From assembly GCA_026008535.1 (NCBI GenBank), contig BRKX01000009.1:48109001-48173000 (forward strand): DNA of 64,000 nucleotides, given 5' to 3'. This stretch comes from Perilla frutescens. Its lineage: Eukaryota; Streptophyta; Magnoliopsida; Lamiales; Lamiaceae. Positions 1 to 10,433 of this stretch are shown here, in pieces. The stretch's first letter is position 1. Each line of letters starts with the position of its first letter. Made by a program: the position numbers and the translations under genes. The notes beneath the pieces were generated by a model. The model worked only from the letters and a program-made list of their open reading frames with translations, made no database searches and was not told the origin of the DNA.

Positions 1-1353
1 AACAATTAGAATCAAAATCAAATTCAATGACTTTTTCAAGTAAACGACAAAGAGGTTTAGAAACTTTGGAAAAATCTTTTATAAAGCGCCTATAGAACCC
101 GGCGTGTCCCAAGAAGCTTCTAACTCCCTTTTCATTTGTTGGTGGAGGTAGCTTTTTAATGGCCACTATCTTGGCCCGGTCCACCTCTAAACCTTCACCC
201 AACACCTTGTGTCCTAGAACAATGCCATCTCTCACCATGAAGTGGCATTTCTCCCAATTGAGCAGTAGATTAATATCTTCACATCTCTGCAAAACTTATC
301 TTAAATTATCAAGGCATATATCAAATGAATCACCAAACACAGGAAAGTCATCCATAAACACCTCCATGATGTTTTCTATTAATCCATGAAAGATGGACAT
401 CATACACCTTTGAAAGGTTGCGGGTGCATTACACAACCCGAAAGACATCCATCTATATGCAAATATGCCATAGGGACAAGTGAAAGCGGTCTTTTCTTAG
501 TCTTCGGGGGCAATCATGATTTGATTGTATCCTGAATACCCATCTAAGAAACAATAGAACTCATGACCCGCCAACCTATCTAGCATTTGATCGATGAAGG
601 GTAATGGAAAATTGTCTTTTCTAGTGTAAGCATTTAGAGCCCTATAATCTATACACATTCTCCAACCGATTACTACCTTAGTAGCAATCATTTCTTTGTT
701 CTCATTCTCTATCAATGTCATCCCCCCCCCTTTTTAGCAACAACTTGAGTAGGACTCACCCACTCACTATCCAAAATAGCAAATATGATATCGGTATCAA
801 GCAATTTCAAGACCTATTTCCTAACAACTTCTTGCATAATAGGGTTGAGTCTACTTTGGTTTTGCACCTTAGGCTTGTAATCTTCCTCAAGCAAGATTCT
901 ATGCATGCAAATAGAAGAGTTAATGCCTTTAAGGTCAGAAATTGACCATCCTATGGTGCTTTGATATTTTCTCAACACCCTTAACAATTTATCGCATTGT
1001 TCATCGGATAAGAAGGAAGAAACTATTACCGGTTTTTGCTTGGCTTCATCAAGGTAAGCATACCTCAAATGTGTAGGTAGGGGTTTCAACTCCATTTCTT
1101 CTTTTGCTTTCAACTCGTCCTCTTTCTTTGATGTTTGGTCCTCGTCTCTTAATGGCAAGAACTTTGGCTTTCTCAAGTAGGATTCCTGAAATGAATTCAT
1201 CATAGAAACGGAATCACACAGACCAAAATCATCATTAGAAAAAGAATTAAAGATAGAGTTAGAAATGGAAATCTCAAGAGGATCCTTTAGGTTCCTCAAC
1301 TCTTCCTCCTTTATGCATTCATCCACCAATTGGAGTACCTTGCACTCCTCCAT
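1..1353 (-). pseudogene. Reverse transcriptase region of element A, partial and broken
   Basis: The minus strand encodes Ty3/Gypsy RT in pieces. A 179-residue segment (1353-814) carries the linker before RT and ends at LNPIMQEVVRK. A 74-residue segment (721-497) has the blocks VCIDYRALNA-like, LPFIDQMLDRLAG and FLDGYSGYNQI. The stretch below 497 continues with FGLCNAPATFQRCM and the catalytic FMDD box near 340-365, then the start of the RNase H connection. At least two internal stops (after IAPED near 497 and in the LR-VLQRC block near 300) and a break between 814 and 721 prevent a single product. RT would copy the element RNA to DNA, but this copy cannot make it. Confidence 0.85.
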
Positions 1354-1483
1354 ATTCTGTCTCTTCTTCGGGATGTTGCATCACTTTTTGGAGGGAGAAT
1401 GTGATTCTCTCCTCATTCACTCTCAAGGTAAGTTCTCCCTTTGCCACATCTATGAAGGCCTTACCCGTGTACAAAAATGGTCA

Positions 1484-2101
1484 TCATAAAATGAGGGGAA
1501 CTTCCTTGTCTTCTTCCATATCAAAAACCACAAAGTCCACCAGTAAGATGAACTTGTTGACCTTCACTAGCACATCTTCCACCACACCCTTTGGGTATGT
1601 CAAAGAGCGGTCGGTCATTTGGAGATAAATGGTGGTAGGCTTGATCTCCCCCATTTTCAATTCTTTGAAGAACGAGAGGGGCATCAAATTGATACTTGCC
1701 CTAAGATCATACAAAGCCTTCCCAACGTGATTTTCTCCAATAGTAACCGAGATGTTGAAGCTCTCCGGATCTTTCATCTTTGCGGGAAACTTCCTTTGCA
1801 ATAAAGCACTACAATTCTCGGTCAAATTAACCGTCTCATACTCCCCCCATCTCCTCTTTTTGGAAATCGCATCCTTCAAGAATTTTGGATAATTTGGCAT
1901 TTGTTGAAGTGCTTCAATAAGAGGGATGTTGATCTGTACTTTTCTAAAGATGTCGAGGAATCGAGAGAATTGCTCGTCACTCTTCACCTTTTGGAGTCTT
2001 TGTGGGTAGGGTATGGGTACTTTGTATGGTTCCGGCATCACCCGTTCCTCTTTCTCTTTCCCTCTTTCAAGGGCATCATCATTCTTTAATGAGGGACTCA
2101 A
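1484..2101 (-). pseudogene. Retroviral-type aspartic protease region of element A
   Basis: This 205-residue open stretch covers the gag-pol linker (PYPQRLQKVKSDEQFSRFLD) and the Athila-type protease. The active-site block that normally reads DLGASINLMP is DLRASINLMP here, so the glycine after the presumed catalytic Asp is Arg, which should inactivate it. It is in the same frame as the gag upstream, separated by a single TGA at about 2157. Its right-hand end falls just before the expected GRPFLAT block, where two consecutive TGA codons replace the Gly-Arg pair. The next open frame, the RT linker at 1353, is in another phase, so a frameshift lies between them. Confidence 0.8.
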
Positions 2102-2158
2102 GTCCTCATGACTCGGTCCCTCCTCTGTCTTCTTTTCAATTGGTTGCTCAACAACCTT

Positions 2159-3253
2159 TCATCTACTTTCCTCATCATCCGGCATCTCGGGGCCATCATA
2201 AGCGGTTCCACTCCTCAAGGTAATTGCCTTGTGTTGATCCTTCGGATTCACAGTGGTATTACTTGGGAACTTGTCTTGTTGATGTTGGCTTCCTAAGATA
2301 GTTGCAAATTGTCCCATCTGCTTTTCCAAAGTGTTAACTTGGTTTCCAATTGCTCCGACGGTTTTCTCTAACTTCCCAATTCGTGCTTGAGAGTTTTTCA
2401 TGTAACTATCCGTCTTCCCCATAAATGCCATTAGGAGTTCATCCATCTTGGGCTTCTTCTCCTCGTCAATTACACCATTTGTGACTGAGAAGCCCGGTGG
2501 TGGTTGGATTGCATTGTTCAGGTTACCATAGGAGAAGTTCGGGTGTTGAGCTTTATTTTGATTACCCGAATTTCCTCCATATTGGCCTCCGTATTGAGGT
2601 TTGTACCCCTGATTGAAGCGCTCCCACGCCTTATATAGGCTTTCTTCATCCCATTGTTTGAACACAGTGATTTCTCCTTTCAATTTAAGGGTGTTTCCGG
2701 GTGGGAAAAACTTGTGTAGGAACTTTGTCACCAATTGATCCCAAGTTTGAAATGTTCCTTGAGCATGACTCAACCACCATGTTTCCGCCTTGTCGGTCAA
2801 TGAGAATGGAAAGAGTCGGATGCGGATTGCATCATCTGGGACTCCATTCATCTTCATTGTCCCACTAACATTGAGAAATTTGCGGATATGCTCATGGGGA
2901 TCCTCCATTGGCATCCCTCGGAACTGGTTCTGTTTGATCATTAGTAGGAGAGAGGTCTTAAACTCGAAGTTGTTGGCTTGAATGGGTGGTCCATTGGCCA
3001 CCCCTTGATCAACGATGGGTTGAAAAAGATTCCGGATTGGTGCCTCCACATTTCTATTGTGAGCCTCCTCTTGGGCTCTCAATTGCTCTTGCATCACCTC
3101 CAATTGCCTTTGCATTTGGGCAATCATCGGGTCTTGAATGTATGGAGGTATATCCGCCATTCTTCTCCGTCTACGTGCGTTGTTGTGGCGAACCATTGCT
3201 TCAATCTCTAAGTCCAATGCAATAGGTGGTTCTCCTTGAGAACGAGTATGCAT
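2159..3253 (-). pseudogene. gag of element A, internally deleted
   Basis: The product is a retrotransposon capsid-type protein of about 364 residues starting at ATG 3253 (HTRSQGEPP); nine upstream in-frame residues exist but the Met before HTRSQG matches the start seen in element C. It has an Arg-rich stretch, a coiled-coil-like QMQRQLEVMQEQLRAQEE segment, and the retrotransposon gag fold (DPHEHIRKFL, DKAETWWLSHAQGTFQTWDQLVTKFLHKFFPPG). After SLYKAWERF the text jumps to NQGYKPQYGGQYGG. Compared with C, roughly 100-150 residues containing the C-terminal half of the gag fold are missing, yet the frame stays open. The downstream Gln/Gly-rich region and coiled coil remain. Confidence 0.85.
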
Positions 3254-3382
3254 ACACTTCCTATCAAAAAGGACAAACAAATCAAAAACAACTCTTTATA
3301 ATTAAAACAAGTAAAAATGTCCAAAGTAATCCACTCAATCGTTATCACAATATTGCATTTATCAAATTAATTCTGTTATTTT

Positions 3383-3398
3383 CCCGGCAACGACACCA
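3383..3398 (-). promoter_or_regulatory. Primer binding site of element A (tRNA-Asp type)
   Basis: Read on the minus strand the site is TGGTGTCGTTGCCGGG, one base off TGGCGCCGTTGCCGGG, the complement of the plant tRNA-Asp 3' end. It lies six bases inside the LTR boundary, where reverse transcription would be primed. Confidence 0.85.
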
Positions 3399-3404
3399 AA
3401 AACT

Positions 3405-5093
3405 TGACAGAGGGTTGTTTCACTCTCAAACCTACTGTGATGTGTTTCAATATTTATAACTCGCGTCAATGCCTACAAGTGTACAAGCATGTGATTGTAG
3501 ATGAGATGATACGAGGTCGATCTACAGAAAAATGGAATAAAATTCAGACAACGCAAATAGCACGACGTGAAAAGAGCAAAATATCTAGACGAACAATAAG
3601 GAGAGGGTGATTTAACTAAATCAAAGCGCCAAACAAGAATAAAAGACACATGCTCATAAACAATCAATAATTATCAATATATTTTTCACTCAAGAGTCAA
3701 TACTAAACAAAGGAGAGCTTTGAAGATGATAAATAAGGCGAAACTCTAGGACATGGCTACACAACACTCATATTGACCTACAAAGTGGGAATACATATAC
3801 ATTTATGCAAAGTTCATAGATAGGAAGACCACGAATATAGTAAGAGCATCTCTCGAATATCTCTTAAATTGCGAATGCGATAAAGATGGCTATCTCTAAC
3901 GCATTCTAAGGTCGCACCTATAAAAGGCTCTAAGGGTCACATTTCCTTCCACATAATGACATTCGACTAAGAAGACAAATATGTAGATTCGATCCAAGCA
4001 TGCTTATGATCACGGGATTAACTAGATGCAAGTGATTCATACATGTGTTGCTAGTGAGATGGCCAACCAAACAACATCATTCAAGCCCTAGCATAGATCA
4101 AAATCTTGACAAGGCAATAACACACATATATATCCCAAATCATAGATCAATATTCACATTGTTTCACCACATCCTAGAGCCCTAAGGCTCTAGCTAACCA
4201 TATTCACAATAAAATCAAGTTTACAAGAAGGAAAACAATAACCCATTCTAAATACAAGTCTAAAAAGAGAGAAGAAGTGATAAAACTAAATGTAGAATAC
4301 TCCTTCTTCAATCCTATGGCTTGGATACTTAAATGGATGTTGAATCTTCTTCCTTTCTCTTGATCTTCAAAAATCCCTTCTGTTGCTATTTCTCCAAGTG
4401 ATTTTCGTTCCTTAGGGTCTATGGTGATATGTTTTGAAATGCCAAAAAGATATATAAATGAATGGACCAATAATTGAATGCCAAAAGTCACTTTTTATTT
4501 TCGTCAGTGCGGAACTCGACCCCAGGCTCTCGCGTTTGAGGGTCGAGTTTGGAACAAAAGAAATCAGGTCTCTGAAGGCTCTGCAACACGAGATTTCGGT
4601 CGCGTTTCGGGGTCGTGTTTCGACTGAAGGCCGAGGCGCGACCCCAGTAAGTCACGCTTTGGACCCGTGTTTCGCCTGAAGAAAATCGGCTCTCTGAAGT
4701 GTTTGCAAAGCGAGCTTCCGGTCGCGTTTAGGGGTTGCGTATTGGCTCAAGGCCGAGGCGCGACCCCCCTAAGTCGCGTTTCCCTATCGCGTGTCGCCGT
4801 GCATTTGAAGCGCGACCCCCTGAAGTCGCGTTTGGGGGTCGGTTCTTCCAGTGTTGGTCGTTTTCTTGCTCGTTTCTTCATTTTTCAATGCCTTGTGTAT
4901 TTCTTGTTGATCTCATTATCAATTTGACTTTGTTTTTGCTCTTTTAGATGTCAAAAATTCCCTATATTGGCCACATTTCATTAAACAAAAGATTAAACAA
5001 AAATAAACAATATATATACAACATATATACAAGATAACCAAGTGCAAAAGCACTCAAAATGAGTCTAAATGAGTGTAATTTATGCACTCATCA
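3405..5093 (-). repeat. 5' LTR of element A (1689 bp)
   Basis: It is bounded by TGACAG at 3405 and by CTCATCA at 5091-5093, giving TG...CA ends on the minus strand. It directly abuts the primer site. Its outer third is strikingly GC-rich (about 4500-4860) in an otherwise AT-rich LTR. No second LTR of this element is in the window, so age cannot be estimated. Confidence 0.85.
4561..4807. repeat. Two GC-rich tandem units of about 122 bp inside LTR A
   Basis: The unit starting at 4561 (TCTCTGAAGG, GGTCGCGTTTCGGGGTCGTG, AAGGCCGAGGCGCGACCCC) recurs from about 4683 with point changes. Both units are dense in CpG and in the word GCGACCCC. A shorter, further copy of the motif precedes them at 4500-4555. 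Confidence 0.75.
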
Positions 5094-5540
5094 TATATAT
5101 ATATAAACTATGTATGGTACTATATATATATATATGAGATTGATGTATGTAATATATATATATATACATGCGTATAATATATATATATATGTTATAAGAG
5201 TTATAATGAGTAGATACATTTATATAAATATGTCCATACGTATATATATATATGTAAATAGTTTATGCAGATGTATATATATATACATGTAAGTGCCGTG
5301 TATATATATATTTACATAATATATATATATATATATATATATATGTAATGTGTATGTGTGTAGGTAATATATATATATGTATATATATTTGTGTTGTAAT
5401 GTACAGATATATGTATATATATATATATACGATTGCTTGTTCGTGTATATATATATATACAAGTAATTATGCATGTGTTTTTTTGTATGTGGTCTTAATG
5501 CATGATTTTTCATATACGTAACTTGTGTATATATATAATT
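5094..5540. repeat. (TA)n-rich low-complexity tract
   Basis: About 450 bp are dominated by interrupted TATATA runs with occasional GTATG and ACATG words. Apparent short ORFs here (Tyr/Ile repeats) are artefacts of the repeat. Element A inserted at its left edge. Confidence 0.9.
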
Positions 5541-6256
5541 ATGTATGTTATGACATTGGTGGTTTAAATGAATAAATGAAGAGTAAAGAATTATGTCATC
5601 GTGTTTTGAGCATGTATCGTAGATAACTTTTACGCATAGTTTTATTGCATTTTCTCGTGCACTGTATTGATTTGTAATAAATAATTTATAGGCAAGGCGC
5701 GCAAAACTTAATTAATTTATATCCGAGTCAAAGTGAAGGTGGGGTTTTTTGTGATTTCTGTCCCGATTATTCTCTCTATATTTTATTAACGAGTATGTGA
5801 TGACACAGTACAGTACAGGGCCTTCGGGCTATAAACGAAAATGGGCCTCCGGGCTAAATGAGACAGGGCCTCTGGGCTAAATGAGCCTGGGCCGACGGGC
5901 TATATGGTTTGGTCTATGGACTGAACAATTTTTTTATTATTCTCATTTACTTGTTTAATTTTATATAGCTTGGATAATTGGACACTCCCCACTGAGTCAG
6001 TAGTATTCACCCCAAAAATCTACTATCTTTTCAGGTGTTGACTCGGGTGATACATCGAGCAAGATGCGATGATGGTGGTCTTAGTTCTATAATGAATAAA
6101 GACCTAATTAAAAATTCAGTTGATTTAAGATATTTTCCTATTTCCGCTGTAACTTTTGAACCTTGATACTGATTCGAATTTGGGATTTCTTTTATATTTT
6201 AATAAAGGCATGTTTAGCGTTCCATTTTATTTAGAGAAATAATTTGGGGCGTTACA
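5541..6256 (+). mobile_element. Right-hand part of an old chromovirus-type LTR
   Basis: The sequence ends at 6256 with TTTGGGGCGTTACA, the inverse of the TGTAACGCCCC start seen in the solo LTR at 43641. It also contains the block CCCCACTGAGTCAGTAGTATTCACC (about 5986-6012, quoted here by position; key words CCCCACTGAG and GTATTCACC), which resembles the CCCACTGAG / CCCACTGGG block of the other chromovirus-type LTRs in this window. No primer site follows 6256, so it is a 3' LTR end or a solo LTR. Its left end is hidden by the TA tract and element A. Confidence 0.55.
5818..5907. repeat. Four imperfect units of GGGCCTYCGGGCTA
   Basis: Four copies of a roughly 22-bp unit (GGGCCTTCGGGCTA, GGGCCTCCGGGCTA, GGGCCTCTGGGCTA, GGGCCGACGGGCTA) separated by 8-12 bp of A-rich spacer. 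They sit inside the chromovirus-type LTR. Confidence 0.8.
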
Positions 6257-7035
6257 GCAAGTTAATTAATTGGAAGATTCTTGTTGTGACTGATTAATTA
6301 ATGGGATAAAATAAGTTAATCATTTTATGTGATGCTTGGAAGGACCGACCAAGTGAACAAGTGTTTAAGAATTTAAATCCAAGGTACTTGATTGTGATTA
6401 ATGCCGTGTGTGAAGAACCGGCCGCAGTAAAATACATATTCATTATTTATTTGTTATGATATGTGTTCTATGAACAGTCTGATAACAGTTAAGTGATTTT
6501 CCACCATTGATAAATTAAATAAGGTTAAGTAGTCAATAAATCTGTCCTAAAAGTCATTGTATGAACTCTCCTCTAGAATCCATTATTTTCATTAATTGTT
6601 TTATTTATGTTAATTGTGTTCTTGCTTTTAAAGTATTTATTTACATGTTCTCTCTTTTATTATTTGAGTATCTTGATATTAATGAGGTGTCTATATTTTA
6701 GTACTCACATTGTTATTTGTCATCACAATCCCTATGGATACGATACTCTTTGATCACTACGTATTAGAATTACACCGTATACTTGCGATTATTTTTACTA
6801 CTAATAAAATAGTGGTCAGTTACCAATCCCTTACGTACTTTACTTTGTACTATCTACTTTAAGTTCATTATAACAATCGTGAACATTATAGTGAAGATTA
6901 TCCAACAACATTCTAGAACATCTTTGAAAATGTTTGCAGAACAGATACTTTGTATGAGATGTGCACTTTTAGGGATCATAACTTTTAATTACTATGAGGA
7001 AGTTATTCTTATATTCACTATTTACTGTAGTTCAC
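6257..7035. other. No gene; decayed repeat sequence
   Basis: This is AT-rich sequence without a credible coding frame. Around 6730-6800 the text CAATCCCTATGGATACGATACT and TATACTTGCGA resembles the R/U5 end of plant Gypsy LTRs (compare 62130-62190), suggesting an old LTR remnant. Nothing else is recognisable. Confidence 0.45.
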
Positions 7036-7414
7036 AATCACTACCAAAAAAACGGTCTTTAGTGACAATATTATTAGCGACGACAAATGTCGTTACTAAT
7101 AATAGACTTAAGTAACAACATGTCGTCGCTAATAATTACATGTCATTTCTAATGACATTTTTTGTGACGAGAATGTTGTCACTTAAAATAATTTTTAGTT
7201 TATTTGGAACGAACTTTTCGGGACGCTCTATTTGCGACGACATAATGTCGTTGTAAAAAATATCACTACAAAAAAATTCCGATTTAGCGACGGGGTTTTC
7301 CGTCGCTACAGGGTTTAGCGACGGGAAACCCCCGTCGCTAATCATGCGCGACGGTGGCTCGCCTGTCGCCAAGGCTTAGCGACCCCGTCCCTATATAGCG
7401 ACGGATATAGCGAC

Positions 7415-7556
7415 GGGGTACCCCGTCGCTATCCGCCAAATTTAAAATTTTGAAATTATTGATTGGCCCGGCCCGCGATGAGCCCGGGGTACCCCGTCGC
7501 TATCCGCCAAATTTAAAATTTTGAAATTATTGATTGGCCCGGCCCGCGATGAGCCC
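7415..7556. repeat. 71-bp tandem duplication
   Basis: Two adjacent near-identical 71-bp units start at GGGGTACCCCGTCGC (7415 and 7486) and end in GCCCGCGATGAGCCC. The unit includes one subterminal CCGTCGCTA motif plus AT-rich text. Confidence 0.9.
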
Positions 7557-7660
7557 CCGACCCGGGGGCCCCGCCCATTAATGAGCCCTTGACCCGACCC
7601 GATGAAAGGCCCGCGCCCAAGCCCTTCCCAAGCCCTTCAAGAATAATTTTGTATAATATG

Positions 7661-7735
7661 CACCTAAGAGGATTCGAACCTGTGACCTCCTAGAATGAGG
7701 GCCAAGCACTTATCCATTGGGGCAAGTTCAATTGA
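7661..7735 (-). other. tRNA-like stretch inside the inner CACTA-type element
   Basis: On the minus strand the sequence has an A-box-like segment (AATGGATAAGTG) and a perfect B-box (GGTTCGAATCC) at tRNA-like spacing, with a possible anticodon arm around TTGGCCCTCATTCTAGGAGG. The acceptor arm does not pair cleanly and no CCA is present, so this is not called as a functional tRNA. It is most likely a tRNA pseudogene or SINE head. Confidence 0.5.
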
Positions 7736-7855
7736 TGTTATATTAATAGTTTAAATAATATATATACTTATACGATCTTTACATAATTTATTTTTATTTA
7801 TCTCTAAAAATTAAAAGTGTTATATTCTTATTAATATATTTATATCTATTTGTGC

Positions 7856-7897
<42 letters not shown>

Positions 7898-8046
7898 GAT
7901 ATTATATTGTATTATATATTTGTATATAAGAACTATAATTTAAGGTGATATTTATTAAGTATCCATGCATACAAAAATTATAATAAAGGTGATATTGTAT
8001 TATATATTTGTATATAGAACTATAATTTATTAATTAAATTATTTTA

Positions 8047-8086
<40 letters not shown>

Positions 8087-8174
8087 TGGTGAAAATGTGG
8101 TTAAATTTTCTTACTTTGTGTTTCATGCTAAATATCATAATGAATTAAATTATTTTTACTTACATAATAAATAA

Positions 8175-9925
8175 CTTTAGTTTATAATTAAAAATTAAAA
8201 TACATTATATACTATATTATGTATATATATTTTCATAGTATATTTTAGTTTGTTAAGGTATAATTGATTAATCTTGTAGTAGTAATTATAATAAATATTA
8301 TGTTAAACTTAATACATTTTTTAAATATATAATAATATACTAATTAGTTTATTTATAAGAATACTAATAAAGCTAATTTGTATAAATTTTTATTTAATAA
8401 GGAAATAATACAAATTTAAAGATGTGATATTAATAAATGTGTATAATTGCGATATTATTTTTTCAAAAATTAAAATAAATGAATAAAAATATAAAAATGA
8501 TTTTAATAGGGAGAATATTTGTATTAGAATAAATTGAAATCATATTTAATTATTTTAAAAATTATTAAATAAAATTTAAAAAATAAATAAAAAATTTAAA
8601 AAAATTAAAAATTACTTTAGTTTATAATTAAAAATTAAAATCCATTATATACTATATTATGTATATATATTTTCATAGTATATTTTATTTTATTAATGTA
8701 TAATTGATTAATCTTGTAGTAGTAACTATAATAAATATTATGTTAAACTTAATACATTTTTTAAATATATAATAATATACTAATTAGTTTATTTATAAGA
8801 ATACTAATAAAGCTAATTTGTATAAATTTTTATTTAATAAGGAAATAATACAAATTTAAAGATGTGATATTAATAAATGTGTATAATTGCGATATTATTT
8901 TTTCAAAAATTAAAATAAATGAATAAAAATATAAAAATGATTTTAATAGGGAGAATATTTGTATTAGAATAGATTGAAATCATATTTAATTATTTTAAAA
9001 ATGATTAAATAAAATTTAAAAAATAAATAAAAAATAAAAAAAAAATTAAAAATTACTTTAGTTTATAATTAAAAATTAAAATCCATTATATACTATATTA
9101 TGTATATATATTTTCATAGTCTATTTTATTTTGTTAATGTATAATTGATTAATCTTGTAGTAGTAACTATAATAAATATTATGTTAAACTTAATACATTT
9201 TTTAAATATATAATAATATACTAATTAGTTTATTTATAAGAATACTAATAAAGCTAATTTGAATAAATTTTTATTTAATGAGGAAATAATACAAATTTAA
9301 AGATGTGATATTAATAAATGTGTATAATTGCGATATTATTTTTTCAAAAATTAAAATAAATGAATAAAAATATAAAAATAATTTTAATAGGGAGAATATT
9401 TGTATTAGAATAGATTGAAATCATATTTAATTATTTTAAAAATAATTAAATAAAATTTAAAAAATAAATAAAAAATTAAAAAAAAAATAAAAATTACTTT
9501 ACTTTATAATTAAAAATTAAAATTCATTATATACTATATTATGTATATATATTTTCATAGTATATTTTAGTTTGTTAATTTATAATTGATTAATCTTGTA
9601 GTAGTAACTATAATAAATATTATGTTAAACTTAATACATTTTTTAAATATATAATAATATACTAATTAGTTTATTTATAAGAATACTAATAAAGCTAATT
9701 TGTATAAATTTGTATTTAATAAGGAAATAATATAAATTTAAAGATGTGATATTAATAAATGTATATTGCGATATTATTTTTTGAAAAATTAAAATAAATG
9801 AATAAAAATATAAAAATGATTTTAATAGGGAAAATATTTGTATTAGAATAGTATGAAATCATATTTAATTATTTTAAAAATAATTAAATAAAATTTTAAA
9901 AAATAAAAAAAAATTAAAAAAAAAA
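8175..9925. repeat. Four tandem copies of a ~441-bp AT-rich unit
   Basis: Units start with CTTTAGTTTATAATTAAAAA (or CTTTACTTT in the last) at 8175, 8615, 9056 and 9497, giving periods of 440, 441 and 441. Each contains ATTATGTATATATATTTTCA, CTTGTAGTAGTAA and GATGTGATATTAATAAATG in the same order. The copies differ by scattered substitutions and small indels and have no coding potential. Confidence 0.92.
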
Positions 9926-10433
9926 TAGCTACGGGGTTTCCGTCGCTATTTCCGTCGCTAGAATTAGCTACGGGGAACTCCGTCGCTAATCCCGTCGCAA
10001 AATTTCCCGTCGCTATTTCCGTCGCTAGTGGCGACCCGTGTCGGCCCCGTCGCTAATTCCCGTCGCTAGAATGGACTTTTTTTGTAGTGTATTTTTAAGC
10101 GACAATAATATTATCACAAAAATTTTATTAGAGATGACATGTGATTATTAGAAACGACATGTTGTTACTAAAAATCTAGTATTAGTGACGACATTTGTCG
10201 TTGCTAATAATCTTGTCTCTAAAGACCATTTTTTTGTAGTGAATATAGAAACAAATATTGAAATTGTGTGCAATGCATGTTTACTAAGCTAGTAACATTA
10301 AATATAAAATAAAGCATGAATGGTCTAATGTAACGTAACTAAACAAGCAAAAGGCAAATGGCAATAGAAAACTCAAAATGGTAGAATAATCCGAATTATT
10401 TTACTAATTTAAACTTACAGCAGATCACATTCA

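Larger units (their letters stand above)
1..5093 (-). mobile_element. Athila-like Ty3/Gypsy retrotransposon A, 5' part
   Basis: This minus-strand element reads from right to left as LTR (3405-5093), tRNA-Asp-type primer site (3383-3398), gag, protease and reverse transcriptase, and it runs off the left edge of the window. The LTR begins on the minus strand with TGATGAGTGCATAAATTACA, a typical Athila-group start, and ends in CTGTCA. The order and wording of gag, PR and RT match the plus-strand element at 49006-62232, so both belong to one superfamily lineage. It is disabled by stop codons, at least one frameshift and a gag deletion. The bases after the LTR are (TA)n, so a tatat target duplication is possible, but the left end lies outside the window. 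Confidence 0.9.
7264..10089. mobile_element. Inner CACTA-type element with internal tandem array (2826 bp)
   Basis: It starts CACTACAAAAAAATTCC at 7264 and ends GACTTTTTTTGTAGTG at 10089, with the 3-bp duplication tat on both sides (7261-7263, 10090-10092). Both subterminal regions carry many copies of CCGTCGCTA / TAGCGACGG, as expected of transposase-binding subterminal repeats in CACTA elements. No transposase ORF is present, so it is non-autonomous. The middle is very AT-rich and consists largely of a four-copy tandem repeat. Confidence 0.88.
7039..10241. mobile_element. Outer CACTA-type MITE, interrupted by a second element
   Basis: Ends are CACTACCAAAAAAAC at 7039 and the inverse ending TTTTTTTGTAGTG at 10241, flanked by a 3-bp duplication aat (7036-7038 and 10242-10244), the CACTA superfamily size. 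The inverted repeats extend well beyond the tips: GACGACAAATGTCGT-type text at 7078-7093 is mirrored near 10186-10201. Removing the inner element (7264-10089) and one duplicated tat leaves only about 374 bp, a nearly fully palindromic MITE with no coding capacity. Confidence 0.88.

Noticed and set aside
5110..5513. Tyr/Ile-rich ORFs on both strands
   Set aside because: They arise from the (TA)n tract.
7661..7735. Functional tRNA gene
   Set aside because: A and B boxes are present but the acceptor stem does not pair and the anticodon arm is poor.
8175..9925. Possible CRISPR-like array
   Set aside because: The repeats are 441 bp, contiguous and AT-rich within a plant transposon; there are no short repeats with unique spacers.
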